DNA of 54,491 bases from Tannerella sp. (GTDB lineage: Bacteria; Bacteroidota; Bacteroidia; Bacteroidales; Tannerellaceae). Shown here piece after piece: positions 44,117-54,373 of the stretch (position 1 is the first letter of the stretch; each line of letters begins with the position of its first letter). Under the pieces are notes generated by a model that saw only the letters and a list, made by a program, of their open reading frames with translations, was not told where the DNA came from and did no database searches. Location: assembly GCA_031272455.1 (NCBI GenBank), contig JAISTS010000068.1:1-54491 (forward strand), read 5' to 3'. The position numbers and the translations under genes were made by a program.

Positions 44117-45595
44117 ATGGGACAAAACGTTAATTTAACGATTTACAATACGTTAACACGGCAGAAAGAAGTTTTCGAGCCTCTGCATCCGCCGCACGTC
44201 GGTATGTACGTTTGCGGTCCGACGGTTTACGGCGACCCGCATCTTGGTCACGCACGCCCGGCTATCACTTTCGACGTGCTTTTTCGCTATCTGCAACATC
44301 TCGGCTACAAGGTGCGTTACGTGCGCAATATCACCGACGTAGGTCATTTGGAAAACGACGCCGACAGCGGCGAAGACAAGATTGCCAAGAAGGCGCGTGT
44401 CGAACAGCTTGAACCGATGGAAGTTGTGCAATATTACCTGCTGCGCTATCAGGACGCAATGCGGGCGCTCAACGTGCTGCCGCCAAGCATCGAGCCGCAC
44501 GCTTCGGGACATATCATCGAACAGATTGAGCTTGTCAGTCAGATTCTTGACAACGGCTATGCCTACGTCAGCGAAGGCTCGGTCTATTTCGACGTTGTGA
44601 AATACAACAACGACCATCGCTACGGCATACTTTCAAACCGTAATATCGACGATATGCTCAACACGACACGCGAGCTTGAAGGGCAGGACGAAAAACGCAA
44701 TCCGCTTGATTTCGCCCTCTGGAAAAAGGCTCAACCCGAGCATATTATGCGCTGGTCATCGCCATGGAGCGACGGGTTCCCCGGCTGGCATTGCGAATGT
44801 ACGGCTATGGGACGCAAATATCTCGGCGAGCATTTCGACATACACGGCGGCGGGATGGATCTGATTTTCCCGCATCACGAATGTGAAATAGCGCAAGCTG
44901 TGGCATCGCAGGGCAGCGATATAGTCCGCTACTGGATGCACAACAATATGATAACCGTCAACGGTCAAAAAATGGGCAAGTCGCTCGGCAATTTCATCAC
45001 GCTCGAACAGTTTTTCACCGGCTCTCACCCGATGCTCACTCAGGCTTACGCGCCGATGACGATTCGTTTCTTTATCCTCCAAGCGCACTATCGCAGCACG
45101 GTCGATTTCAGCAACGAGGCTCTGCAAGCCGCCGGAAAAGGGCTGGAACGCCTGCTCGAAACCTTCGAGCGGCTCGGCAAACTGACGCCTTCTGCCGCTT
45201 CGACCGTCGATGTGAAAGGCTTGCGCCAACGCTGCGAAGAAGCGATGTGCGACGACCTGAATACGCCTGTCGTCATCTCGCATCTCTTTGACGCCGCAAA
45301 AGCGATAAACACCGTCAGCGACGGCAACGGCACGATTTCGGCAGCCGACCTCGACGAGCTGAAAGCCGTTTTTGCCCTTTTCATCGGAGATATTCTCGGA
45401 CTGAAATCAGCCGACAGCGGCGGCGATGCCAAACGCGAAGAAGCCTATCGCAAAGCTGTTGATCTGCTGCTCAATATCCGACTGCAAGCCAAGCAAAACA
45501 AAGACTGGGCGACCTCGGACAGGATACGTAACGAGCTGACAGAATGTGGATTCACTGTAAAAGATACAAAAGACGGATTTGAATGGACAATATGA
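44117..45595 (+). CDS. cysS: Cysteinyl-tRNA synthetase
   Basis: Class I aminoacyl-tRNA synthetase of 492 aa. The first zinc ligand and HIGH-type motif are in [18 protein letters not shown], further zinc ligands in WHCECTAMG and [10 protein letters not shown], and the KMSKS loop reads [11 protein letters not shown]. The C-terminal anticodon-binding helices end in [17 protein letters not shown]. The gene overlaps the thioesterase gene by 13 nt (or 4 nt from the second ATG). A tRNA-Val gene lies just upstream on the other strand. Confidence 0.97.
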   Translation: MGQNVNLTIYNTLTRQKEVFEPLHPPHVGMYVCGPTVYGDPHLGHARPAITFDVLFRYLQHLGYKVRYVRNITDVGHLENDADSGEDKIAKKARVEQLEPMEVVQYYLLRYQDAMRALNVLPPSIEPHASGHIIEQIELVSQILDNGYAYVSEGSVYFDVVKYNNDHRYGILSNRNIDDMLNTTRELEGQDEKRNPLDFALWKKAQPEHIMRWSSPWSDGFPGWHCECTAMGRKYLGEHFDIHGGGMDLIFPHHECEIAQAVASQGSDIVRYWMHNNMITVNGQKMGKSLGNFITLEQFFTGSHPMLTQAYAPMTIRFFILQAHYRSTVDFSNEALQAAGKGLERLLETFERLGKLTPSAASTVDVKGLRQRCEEAMCDDLNTPVVISHLFDAAKAINTVSDGNGTISAADLDELKAVFALFIGDILGLKSADSGGDAKREEAYRKAVDLLLNIRLQAKQNKDWATSDRIRNELTECGFTVKDTKDGFEWTI

Positions 45596-46002
45596 ACGGA
45601 ATAAAAGATTTTTTCAAAAACGACGCCTTCGCAGCCAATGCCGGCGTCGAACTGCTCGAAGCGGGCAACGGATATGCGCGTGCGCGTATGGAAATCAAGC
45701 CGATGCACCTCAACGGAGGCGGCGTATGTCAAGGCGGAGCTATCTTTACGCTGGCAGACCTCGCCTTTGCCGTCGCTTGCAACAGCCACGCAACGCTCAC
45801 ACTGTCAATTACTTCGGCTATTCAGATTTTCAAGTCCGAAAAGTCGGGATTCCTGTATGCCGAAGCGCGTGAGATTTACGACCATAAACGACTGTCGCAC
45901 TGCGAAGTACGCATTACCAACGAACATGGCGACCTCGTCGCGACCTTCAACGGCACGGGCTATCGCAAAGACACCCCGCTGCCTTTCGAGCCTCTGAAAT
46001 GA
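45583..46002 (+). CDS. PaaI-type hotdog thioesterase
   Basis: Small acyl-CoA thioesterase of 139 aa with a single hotdog fold. The motif [24 protein letters not shown] carries the conserved Asn-Gly-Gly and Asp of the PaaI group; the strand pattern [22 protein letters not shown] and [23 protein letters not shown] completes the fold. The substrate is not readable. The start at 45583 overlaps cysS by 13 nt; the ATG at 45592 would give an ATGA overlap and is also possible. It is 33 nt from the aldolase gene, probably in one operon. Confidence 0.9.
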   Translation: MDNMNGIKDFFKNDAFAANAGVELLEAGNGYARARMEIKPMHLNGGGVCQGGAIFTLADLAFAVACNSHATLTLSITSAIQIFKSEKSGFLYAEAREIYDHKRLSHCEVRITNEHGDLVATFNGTGYRKDTPLPFEPLK

Positions 46003-46035
46003 TATTTAGTAACCCATATATATTAATGTATAGCA

Positions 46036-47058
46036 ATGAGAAGTTTTGCAAGCGACAACAATTCGGGCGTTCATCCGCTGATAATGGATGCAGTAGTCAG
46101 CGCCAACCTCGACCATTCGGTAGGTTACGGCGACGACCCGTGGACAGTAACCGCCCTGCGTAAGTTAAAAGAGACCTTCGGCGAGACAGCCGAGCCGTTC
46201 ATAGTGTTCAACGGAACGGGCGCCAACTCGGTAGCCCTGCAAGCCGCAGCCCGCTCGTTCAACAGCATAATATGCTCACAGACAGCCCATATCTATGTGG
46301 ATGAATGTGGAGCGCCCGCGCGTCTTACCGGCGCAACAGTGATTGCCGTCCCGACCGCCGACGGCAAACTGACGCCCGACCTCATCCGTCCCCACCTCCA
46401 TAATTTCGGCGTATGCCATCACTCCTGCCCGAAAGCCGTCTATATCTCGCAGGCAAGCGAACTGGGCACGATTTATACCATCGACGAGACGCACGCTATA
46501 GCCGACCTGCTGCATCAATACGATATGTACCTGCACGTTGACGGAGCACGGCTCGCCAACGCCTGCGCCGCCCTCGACTGCACGATGAAAGAACTGACTG
46601 TCGATGCGGGAGTGGACATTTTGAGCTTCGGGGGAACGAAAAACGGGATGATGACGGGCGAAGCAGTCATAGCGTTCCGCCCCGAACTGGCTGAAAACCT
46701 GCACTATTTTCGCAAACAGTCGGCTCAGCTCGCCTCGAAAATGCGCTACCTCTCAGCCCAGTTTATCCCCTACTTGGAGAACGACCTCTGGCTGCAAAAC
46801 GCCGCTCACGCCAACCGTATGGCGGCTAAGCTCGTCGCCATACTGCAACAGTTCCCGCAAGTGAAACTGACGCAAAAACCTGAGACAAACCAGATTTTTT
46901 TCACTATGCCACCGAAGGCAGCCCGCAAGCTGGCAGAGAAATATTTTTTCTATTACTGGAACGAAGACGCCTGCGAAGTGCGGCTTGTAACGTCTTGGGA
47001 TACAACTGACGACGACCTCGCCGGCTTGGAACGGGCGCTGACAGAGGCTATGGCTTGA
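46036..47058 (+). CDS. ltaE: Low-specificity L-threonine aldolase
   Basis: PLP enzyme of 340 aa that splits L-threonine or allo-threonine to glycine and acetaldehyde. Family features are FASDNNSGVHPLIMDAV at the N terminus, VGYGDDPWTVTALRKL, FVFNGTGANSVAL-like IVFNGTGANSVALQAA, MYLHVDGARLANAC with the cofactor Asp, and the PLP lysine in ILSFGGTKNGMMTGEA. It feeds threonine into glycine metabolism. It ends the cysS unit; a weak terminator follows. Confidence 0.94.
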   Translation: MRSFASDNNSGVHPLIMDAVVSANLDHSVGYGDDPWTVTALRKLKETFGETAEPFIVFNGTGANSVALQAAARSFNSIICSQTAHIYVDECGAPARLTGATVIAVPTADGKLTPDLIRPHLHNFGVCHHSCPKAVYISQASELGTIYTIDETHAIADLLHQYDMYLHVDGARLANACAALDCTMKELTVDAGVDILSFGGTKNGMMTGEAVIAFRPELAENLHYFRKQSAQLASKMRYLSAQFIPYLENDLWLQNAAHANRMAAKLVAILQQFPQVKLTQKPETNQIFFTMPPKAARKLAEKYFFYYWNEDACEVRLVTSWDTTDDDLAGLERALTEAMA

Positions 47059-47096
47059 TTTTTCCATTTTTCCGTTAAACCGTTTTTAGAACAAGC

Positions 47097-47124
47097 AATC
47101 TGACATAGAACACAGATTTTTTTT
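47097..47124 (+). terminator. Weak Rho-independent terminator after ltaE
   Basis: AATCTG and CAGATT form a 6-bp stem with a 10-nt loop, running into eight T. Low GC makes it weaker than the others in the window. Confidence 0.5.
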
Positions 47125-47143
47125 GTCATTTTGCGCCGTAATT

Positions 47144-47175
47144 TTTGCACATAAAAAAAATGTTGCTTACCTTTG
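47144..47175 (+). promoter_or_regulatory. Consensus promoter of the SusC-SusD-M14 operon
   Basis: TTTG (47144-47147), 20 nt, TACCTTTG (47168-47175), 42 bp before the SusC ATG. A constitutive-type consensus; no sigma/anti-sigma or hybrid regulator gene adjoins. Confidence 0.75.
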
Positions 47176-47217
47176 ACGGCTGTAATCAACAAATATTAAC
47201 AAGTAATTTCAATTTTT

Positions 47218-50200
47218 ATGATTAAAAATGGTTTATGCAAATGGATTAGCAGAATTTTTATCTGCTTGACAATCACAATGTTATGGGGGGGGGCATTCGC
47301 CCAGACCACGTCGCGCATCAGCGGTACGGTAGTGGACGAAAACGGCGAAACCCTCATAGGAGTCAACGTGGTAGTAGTCGGCACGACGCAGGGAACGGTT
47401 ACCGATATCGACGGTAATTTCTCGCTTCAGGCTGCCGAAGGCGCTACGCTGAGAATATCTATGGTGGGCTTTAAGACGCTCGATGTCAAAGCTCGCACGG
47501 GCGGTATGCGTATCATACTGTCTGAAGACACCGAACTGCTTGAAGAAGTGGTCGTTACCGGTTATGGCGTTACCAAAAAAGCGGCATTTACAGGTTCCGC
47601 ACAGGTGATAGGTAACGACGTGGTAACCAAGAGGATAGATGCCAACGTCCTCAAATCGCTTGAAGGTGCAGTTACGGGTGTACAAGTCAACAATGGCACG
47701 GGACAGCCCGGCGCTTTCGCCTCAACGACCATCCGCGGTATAGGCTCGGCAAACTCCGGTACGGAGCCTCTGTTCGTCATCGACGGCATACCTATCTTCA
47801 CCGATAAGGTTGGCGGCTGGACAGATATGGAAGTCAGCCCTATGGCAAACATCAATCCGAATGACATTGAGAGCATTACGGTGCTGAAAGACGCAACGGC
47901 AACGGCAATTTACGGCGCCCGCGCAGCTAACGGCGTAATCGTCATCTCGACAAAGAAAGGTAAAGCTGGCAAGACACGCTTCAACTTCAGCGCAAAATAC
48001 GGCAAGACGTTTATCGCGCACGTACAGCCCGGCTATCGCATGGTAGGACTGGACAAGTACAAGGAGATCTGGACCGAAGGCTATATAAATTCGGGCGATG
48101 CCGAGACAAGAGAAGAAGCCTACGCCCTGCTGAAAGAAAATGCGCTCAACTGGTACGACACCGATATCGACGCCGTACCGAGCGTTGACTGGCTCGAGCT
48201 TGCTATGCAAACCGGTCGCGTACAGGAATATAACATCGACCTGCAAGGCGGCGGCGAGAACGAACGCCACTACGTCAGCCTCGGTTATTTCGAGAATCAA
48301 GGCTCGCTGATAGGTTCGGGTATGAAACGCTATACCGGACGCCTCAATCTCGAAGGCGAGTCGGGACGTATCGGATACGGCATCTCTATCAATGCGGGAT
48401 TTTCCGATATCGACAATATCCCGAACAACAGCTCATATACGCATCCTATCGTGATGGTTTACGACAGCCGCCCGTTTGAACAGCCCATCCTGCCCGACGG
48501 CACCTACGGAATGTATCAAATCGGCTCGTACAATCTCGTTGCTCTGTACGACAAGGAAAAGGGCGACATCAAAAATCAAAAAAGCACGTCGGCGGTTATC
48601 AATCCGTTCTTCACCTACCGGATAGGTAAGGATTTTCTCTGGAAAACGAATGCGGGATTGAGCATCTTCGACCTGAACGAGTTCTATTACTACGGACCGT
48701 ACAGTCCCGAATACGGACAAAACGGTATGAACGGCGAGAAAGTGTTGAACCGCTCGACTATCTACAACATTACCAACACATTGAGCTATAATCACACCTT
48801 CAATTCGGTGCATACGCTGAATGCTATGCTGGGACAGGAGGCGCAACGCTCGTCGCTGACAGGCGTCAAAGCCGAAGCCACCAATTATCCCTCCGACGCC
48901 GTGATTGAGCTTGTCAACGCCTCGACACCCAAAAACGCCGAGTCAACCAGCCGCGCAAGTACGCTGGCATCGTTCTTCTTCAATGGCGAATACGACTACA
49001 GCAGTAAATATTATTTCTCGACATCGTTCCGCTACGACGCATCCTCGCGCTTCGGTACGAACAACCGCTGGGCGCCCTTCTGGTCGGTCGGCGGTAAATA
49101 CCGTATCTCGCAGGAAGAAGCTTTTCAAAGTACAAAGAGCTGGCTGTCAGACCTTACCGTTCGCGCAAGCTACGGTACGGTAGGTAATCAGGATATTTTC
49201 AGCTCGTATTATCCTTATCTTGGACTGTATAAGTTCGGATATCCATACAACTCCAATCCGGGAGCACGTCCGACGCAGATCTATTCGCCCGACCTGAAAT
49301 GGGAAACGGTCAAGAAATTCGACGTCGGTTTGAACGCCGTCCTTTTCGACCGCCTCTCGCTCGAATTTGACTTCTACAACCAGCGCACTACGGATATGAT
49401 TTTCGAGGTACCCCTGTCGCTGACTACCGGCTATTCCAATGTGCTTCAGAACATTGGCGAAATGGAAAATCAGGGCATTGAGTTTATGGTCAACCTCGCT
49501 GCCGTCAAGACCAAAGATTTCTCTTGGGACATCCGTCTGAACGGCACTGCCAACCGCAACAAAATCGTCGCTCTGGCTACCGACAAACCTATCGAAGGCA
49601 CGTGGTACATACGCAAGGTCGGACTGCCCTACAACACGTTCTATCTGCAGAAATTTGCAGGCGTTGACACGGAGACAGGTCAAGCGCTGTTCTATGTTGA
49701 CGAGACCTGTACGACGACGACAACCAGCATCAACGAAGCCAAACAGCAGAATGTAGGCTCGGCTGACCCGAAATTCTACGGCGGTATAGGCACATCGTTC
49801 GCTTACAAAGGTTTCGACCTCTCGCTCGACGGCTCGTTCTCGCTCGGCGGACACGTCTTTAACTCCGGCGCACGCTACGACCTGATGGCTGGACACTACG
49901 AACTCGGTCCCGTTGCCGAATATGTTTACGAACACCGCTGGAAACAGCCGGGCGATGTTACCGACATCCCGAAGTTTATAGCCGGCGGCAACAGCGATTT
50001 CGGCAAACGCCATTCGCGCTTCGTTTACAGCTCGTCGCACTTCCGTATGAAAGCAGTTAATTTCGGCTATACGATACCGAAAAGCCTAAGCAAAGCTCTC
50101 ACCATCGACAATCTGAGAGTGTTCCTGACAGCCGATAACCTGTTTATCATCACGGCAAAAGATTTTCAGGGCTTCGACCCGCAAGCTACATCAGACGGCT

Positions 50201-50262
50201 ATCAGCAATGGACTTATCCCATCCCGACAACCGTTCTGTTCGGATTAAATATTTCATTTTAA
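47218..50262 (+). CDS. SusC/RagA-family TonB-dependent outer-membrane transporter
   Basis: Outer-membrane porin of 1014 aa that works with the SusD-type lipoprotein as a lid. After the signal peptide (to GGAFA) comes a carboxypeptidase-like regulatory domain at about 33-110 (RISGTVVDENGETLIGVNV, GTVTDIDGNFSL), then the plug at about 115-235 (LKSLEGAVTGVQV, TTIRGIGSANSGTEPLFVIDG, VLKDATATAIYGARAANGVI) and a 22-strand barrel ending in VLFGLNISF. A run of nine G encodes part of the signal peptide (LWGGA) and makes frame shifts possible. The substrate is not given by sequence; the downstream M14 peptidase suggests peptides, as for RagAB. Confidence 0.95.
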   Translation: MIKNGLCKWISRIFICLTITMLWGGAFAQTTSRISGTVVDENGETLIGVNVVVVGTTQGTVTDIDGNFSLQAAEGATLRISMVGFKTLDVKARTGGMRIILSEDTELLEEVVVTGYGVTKKAAFTGSAQVIGNDVVTKRIDANVLKSLEGAVTGVQVNNGTGQPGAFASTTIRGIGSANSGTEPLFVIDGIPIFTDKVGGWTDMEVSPMANINPNDIESITVLKDATATAIYGARAANGVIVISTKKGKAGKTRFNFSAKYGKTFIAHVQPGYRMVGLDKYKEIWTEGYINSGDAETREEAYALLKENALNWYDTDIDAVPSVDWLELAMQTGRVQEYNIDLQGGGENERHYVSLGYFENQGSLIGSGMKRYTGRLNLEGESGRIGYGISINAGFSDIDNIPNNSSYTHPIVMVYDSRPFEQPILPDGTYGMYQIGSYNLVALYDKEKGDIKNQKSTSAVINPFFTYRIGKDFLWKTNAGLSIFDLNEFYYYGPYSPEYGQNGMNGEKVLNRSTIYNITNTLSYNHTFNSVHTLNAMLGQEAQRSSLTGVKAEATNYPSDAVIELVNASTPKNAESTSRASTLASFFFNGEYDYSSKYYFSTSFRYDASSRFGTNNRWAPFWSVGGKYRISQEEAFQSTKSWLSDLTVRASYGTVGNQDIFSSYYPYLGLYKFGYPYNSNPGARPTQIYSPDLKWETVKKFDVGLNAVLFDRLSLEFDFYNQRTTDMIFEVPLSLTTGYSNVLQNIGEMENQGIEFMVNLAAVKTKDFSWDIRLNGTANRNKIVALATDKPIEGTWYIRKVGLPYNTFYLQKFAGVDTETGQALFYVDETCTTTTTSINEAKQQNVGSADPKFYGGIGTSFAYKGFDLSLDGSFSLGGHVFNSGARYDLMAGHYELGPVAEYVYEHRWKQPGDVTDIPKFIAGGNSDFGKRHSRFVYSSSHFRMKAVNFGYTIPKSLSKALTIDNLRVFLTADNLFIITAKDFQGFDPQATSDGYQQWTYPIPTTVLFGLNISF
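47285..47293 (+). repeat. G9 homopolymer inside the SusC signal-peptide codons
   Basis: Nine consecutive G at codons TGG GGG GGG G, the longest G run noticed in the window. Loss of one G gives a stop 13 codons on; gain of one gives a stop about 40 codons on. Tracts of this kind often vary in length. Confidence 0.9.
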
Positions 50263-50306
50263 CACTTTAAGATATGAAACGTATAATAAATAAAACAGTA
50301 TCCGAT

Positions 50307-51701
50307 ATGAAAAAAATATATATCCTCTTAATCGCTCTGACAGGATTGACATTCGCCGCTTGCGACGACTTCCTGACCGAGCTGCCGACCGACTCTGTCG
50401 CCGACGACGTGGCGTTCAACGCGGCAACAGACTACTCGAACAACCTCAACGGTTTGTACAATGCCTTTGGCTCCTATGCGTTCTACGGACGTAATATCGT
50501 CTGCCTCGGCGATGCCGCCAGCGATGTCGCCTATCACGACAACAAATCCGGTAACTTTCAGGTGATGTCGATGTGGCAAATCACCGACACCGAGTCGGAA
50601 ATGCGCTCTATGTGGGAATATGGCTACAAAGTTATCAACGGCGCCGCCAAAATCATCAAAGCCAGCCAGGAAGCCGATTTCCCCGAATCCGAAATGCTGA
50701 TTGTTTATAAGGCAGTAGCACAGGCGTATGGTCTCAAAGCCGCCGCCGCCTTCGCGCTGACGAATATGTTTGCCCTGCCCTACAGCGAATCGACAAAAAG
50801 CTCGCTCGGCATAGTAAATGTTGACGACCCGATTGAAGCATTTCAGGAAATCAGCCGTAATACGCTTGAGCAGAATTACGAAATGATACTCTCCGACATC
50901 GCCAAAGCAAAAGAATATTTTGCAAAACCCGATGTGGACAATCCGGGCTATGCCTACATCAATCCCGTAGCTCTCGACGCGCTCGAAGCCAAGGTCAAAC
51001 TCTATCGCAAAGACTATGCAGGCGCCATCACGGCAGCTACAGCAGCTATCAATGCACGCGGAGGCAGCCTTACGACTACTTCCGACGACTATGCGGCGAT
51101 GTATCTTAACAACACGATCAATTCGGAAGATATCTTTGTCGTCGTCAAATCGGCTACCGACAACCCCGGCGCCGCTTCGCTCGGCACTATGTATCCGTTC
51201 TACGGACTGCATATCGAAGATGCTGTGCTGGCTGAATATTCCGAAACCGACATACGTATCGACCTGCTCACGGCAACCGGCAATCACGGCAAATACGCAG
51301 GTACGAGCGAAGGCTCCGACGCTCACAATATCCCCGTGCTGCGACTGCCCGAACTCTATCTGACATTGGCAGAGTCTTATGCTTACCAGAGCAATTACAA
51401 GTCGGCGAAAGAAAATCTCGTTACGCTGCTCTCGGCACGCGATCCCGAATTTGACGCTTCGTCAGTGAAAGAAGATGCGTCTATCATACCGATAATCCAG
51501 AATGCACGCAAGCTCGAACTCGTGCAGGAAGGTCATCGCCTGTTCGACGCTCGCCGCTGGGGACTGAAAATCGACGTCGTACACGGACGGTACAAGAACT
51601 TCGACCCGTCGCTGTTCTGCTATCCTATCCCGCAATACGAGATCAACGCCGGATTCGGTGTCGAACAGACCGCAGGTTGGGAACAATACTTACCTAAATA
51701 A
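50307..51701 (+). CDS. SusD/RagB-family surface lipoprotein
   Basis: Nutrient-binding lipoprotein of 464 aa from the ATG at 50307; the in-frame ATG at 50274 would add eleven residues and remains possible. The lipobox is LTFAAC followed by DDFLTELPTDSV, the normal opening of SusD proteins. The TPR-like helices include MWEYGYKVINGAAKIIKAS, YKAVAQAYGLKAAAAFALTNMFALPYSE and ALEAKVKLYRKDYAGAITAA. The C-terminal RagB/SusD region has NARKLELVQEGHRLFDARRWG and a final YPIPQYEINAG. It follows SusC and precedes the M14 peptidase by 11 nt, making one operon. Confidence 0.94.
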   Translation: MKKIYILLIALTGLTFAACDDFLTELPTDSVADDVAFNAATDYSNNLNGLYNAFGSYAFYGRNIVCLGDAASDVAYHDNKSGNFQVMSMWQITDTESEMRSMWEYGYKVINGAAKIIKASQEADFPESEMLIVYKAVAQAYGLKAAAAFALTNMFALPYSESTKSSLGIVNVDDPIEAFQEISRNTLEQNYEMILSDIAKAKEYFAKPDVDNPGYAYINPVALDALEAKVKLYRKDYAGAITAATAAINARGGSLTTTSDDYAAMYLNNTINSEDIFVVVKSATDNPGAASLGTMYPFYGLHIEDAVLAEYSETDIRIDLLTATGNHGKYAGTSEGSDAHNIPVLRLPELYLTLAESYAYQSNYKSAKENLVTLLSARDPEFDASSVKEDASIIPIIQNARKLELVQEGHRLFDARRWGLKIDVVHGRYKNFDPSLFCYPIPQYEINAGFGVEQTAGWEQYLPK

Positions 51702-51712
51702 ATTCATTGTAA

Positions 51713-54304
51713 ATGAGACCAAACGTATCATCAAAAATCATCGCAGCGGCGGCAGGGCTTATTCTTGTCGCCGCTACCGCCGGCGCGCAGCCTAAACCCG
51801 TAGCTTTCGATACCGAGCTGTCGTACTATATGCCGAAAGAGTGGAAATACACCCTGAAGCAGGATGTCCCGACACCGAAAGCGGCGCTGGGCTTCGAGCT
51901 TGGCGAACAGCACGTCGAATGGCTGCAGGTCGTCGATTATATGAAGACGCTTGCCGCCGTATCGCCGCGTATCACCGTCAAGGAATACGGACGCACTTTC
52001 GAGCAGCGCCCGTTTATCTGCGTAACCATCACCTCGCCTAAGAACCAGCAGAATATCGACGCGCTTAAAACTGCGCACGCTTCGCTGGCTGACCCCGAAG
52101 CCTCGTCGAAGCTCGACCTCAAGACGCTGCCCGCCGTCGCTAACCTGATGTTCAGCATCCACGGCAACGAAGCATCGGGCGTGAACTCCTCCATCGGCTT
52201 TGTCTATTTCTTTGCAGCCGCCGAAGGTGCGGAAATCGACGAGCTGCTCGACAAAGTGATCATCAACGTCATCCCCGGTCAGAACCCCGACGGCATCACC
52301 CGCTTCGCGACATGGGCTAACAGCAACAAAAGCCGTCCCGACGTCTCCGACCCTATGACGCGCGAACTGAACGAGCCATGGCCCGGCGGACGTACCAACC
52401 ACTACTGGCACGATATGAACCGCGACTGGATACCCGTCCAAATGCCCGAAATGAAGTGCATAATGAAGATCTATCAGGAATGGATGCCCAATACCGTAGG
52501 CGATTTCCACGAGATGGGCAGCAGCACGACCTTCTTCCTCGAACCGTCCGACCCCGTTTGCTACTATCCCTTCATCCCCGAAGAGAACAAGCAACTGACG
52601 GCGCAGGTGTCGAACTACAATATGAAGGCTCTCGACCGCATAGGCTCGCTCTATCTCTCGAAAGATATGTTCGACAGCTACTACCTCGGCACGGGCGATG
52701 TCTATGGCGATGCGCTCGGCTCAATAGCTATGCTGTTTGAACAGGCTACCTCGCGCGGAAACATACAGAAGACCGACAACGGACTGCTCAAGTTCCCGTT
52801 CACCATACGCAACCAGATAACCTGCGCATTCGGCACCGTGAAGGCATCGTACGAGATGCGCGAGACGCTCAACGACTATATGCGCCGCTTCTGCAACGAC
52901 CGCTATAAAGAAGCAGGCGCCGTGCCCGAAAAAGCTTACGTATTCGACGGCAACGGCTCCGAAGCTATCAGTTTCCATTTCATCGAACTGCTTCAGGCTC
53001 ACGGCATCAGCGTATCGAAACTTGCAAAAAATATCACCCTCGACGGACACGAATATGCAAAAGAAAATGCCTATATCGTGCCCGTACAGCAACGCAACTC
53101 TATGATACTGCGCTCGCTGTTCGAGAGCACTAAGACGTTCAAAGACAGTCTGTTTTACGACGTTTCGACATGGAATATGGCAGAAGCGTTCAACCTCAAC
53201 TGTGCACCCGTAAAAACAGCCCTGAGCGGACTGACGGGCGAGGTCGTCGTCAAACCCGAATTTAAGAAAGGCGTCGTCAAAGGCGGACAGAGCGATTACG
53301 CCTACCTCTTCGACAATCGCGAATACTATGCGCCGCTGTTTGTCAAATCGCTGCAGGAAGCCGGACTGATGGTCAAGGCTTCGGGACGCGGAGCTAAATC
53401 AGCCGACGGCACAGTATCGTACGGACCGGGTATGTTTGTCCTGCCCGTCGCCAACCAGAAACTGAGCGCAAAGGATATCTACGACAAGGTAGTGAAACTG
53501 TCGGAAGAGACGGGCGTCAATGTGCAGTCGATACCCTACGGACAGATGACCGACTTCGACCTCGGACACGACGCGACGCTGACCCTCAAAGAGCCGAAAG
53601 TGGCGCTGCTGACCGGACAGGCATTGAGCACCGGCGAAGTTGGCTCGATATGGCTGCTGCTTAACTATCGCTTCCGTATGAAACCCACGCTCATCGACCC
53701 CGCGTCGATTATGCGTGCCAACCTCAACGAATACAATGTCATCATCATACCGTCGGGACGCGGAGTGCCTGTTACCGGCGCCGCCGGAACGAAACTCGCC
53801 GACTGGGTACGTGCCGGAGGAACGCTTATCGCTACAGGCGCTTCGTGGCGCGTAATAAATGACCTCAAGCTTGCCGAACTGAAAGAAAAGAAACTCTTTC
53901 ACGCCGACTCCGCCGTCTATGTCGCCTACAACCAACGCGCCGACCGCGCAGCGATGTACGACATCCCCGGCTCACATCTGCGAGTGCGTATCGACCCGAC
54001 ACACCCGCTCGCATGGGGATATACAAAATCGACTTTGCCCGTTGTGAAAGCCAATACGATAGCGTTCGAGATGCCAAAAGAAGCTAACCTCGCACCCATC
54101 GTGTATGACAAAAACCCGCAACTGTCGGGCTTCCTCCGCAAAGAACACAGCAAAGAACTCGAAGATACGCCCGCAGCATTGTGCGGTCGCGTCGGCAGCG
54201 GACATTTTATCTATTTCGCCGACGACCTCACCTTCCGCTCATACTGGTATGGCGGTGTACGTATGTTTATGAATGCTGTTTTCTTCGGACAAGTAATAAG
54301 ATAA
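51713..54304 (+). CDS. Secreted M14-family zinc metallocarboxypeptidase
   Basis: Exopeptidase of 863 aa with signal peptide MRPNVSSKIIAAAAGLILVAATAGA. The M14 domain covers about residues 65-370: zinc ligands His150 and Glu153 in FSIHGNEASG, His266 in GDFHEMGS, substrate Arg237 in MNRDWIPVQMPE, and Glu343 in MLFEQATSRG as the likely catalytic base. The second half (from about residue 420) is long for M14 and includes a DJ-1/GATase-like fold (KVALLTGQALSTGEVGSIW, VIIIPSGRG, LADWVRAGGTLIATG). It is third in the SusCD operon, so it probably trims peptides in the periplasm. What the extra domain does is unknown. Confidence 0.9.
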   Translation: MRPNVSSKIIAAAAGLILVAATAGAQPKPVAFDTELSYYMPKEWKYTLKQDVPTPKAALGFELGEQHVEWLQVVDYMKTLAAVSPRITVKEYGRTFEQRPFICVTITSPKNQQNIDALKTAHASLADPEASSKLDLKTLPAVANLMFSIHGNEASGVNSSIGFVYFFAAAEGAEIDELLDKVIINVIPGQNPDGITRFATWANSNKSRPDVSDPMTRELNEPWPGGRTNHYWHDMNRDWIPVQMPEMKCIMKIYQEWMPNTVGDFHEMGSSTTFFLEPSDPVCYYPFIPEENKQLTAQVSNYNMKALDRIGSLYLSKDMFDSYYLGTGDVYGDALGSIAMLFEQATSRGNIQKTDNGLLKFPFTIRNQITCAFGTVKASYEMRETLNDYMRRFCNDRYKEAGAVPEKAYVFDGNGSEAISFHFIELLQAHGISVSKLAKNITLDGHEYAKENAYIVPVQQRNSMILRSLFESTKTFKDSLFYDVSTWNMAEAFNLNCAPVKTALSGLTGEVVVKPEFKKGVVKGGQSDYAYLFDNREYYAPLFVKSLQEAGLMVKASGRGAKSADGTVSYGPGMFVLPVANQKLSAKDIYDKVVKLSEETGVNVQSIPYGQMTDFDLGHDATLTLKEPKVALLTGQALSTGEVGSIWLLLNYRFRMKPTLIDPASIMRANLNEYNVIIIPSGRGVPVTGAAGTKLADWVRAGGTLIATGASWRVINDLKLAELKEKKLFHADSAVYVAYNQRADRAAMYDIPGSHLRVRIDPTHPLAWGYTKSTLPVVKANTIAFEMPKEANLAPIVYDKNPQLSGFLRKEHSKELEDTPAALCGRVGSGHFIYFADDLTFRSYWYGGVRMFMNAVFFGQVIR

Positions 54305-54329
54305 GAACTTCATTTCTCTCACTTTTTTT

Positions 54330-54373
54330 ATGCGGCGGCGCAGTTCCATCCCTTTCTGCGTTGCCGCATTTTA
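54330..54373 (+). terminator. Terminator of the SusCD-M14 operon
   Basis: ATGCGGCGGCGCAG and CTGCGTTGCCGCAT pair over 14 bp with two G-U, around a 12-nt loop, followed by only four T. The stem is very stable; the short U-tail lowers certainty. Confidence 0.7.
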
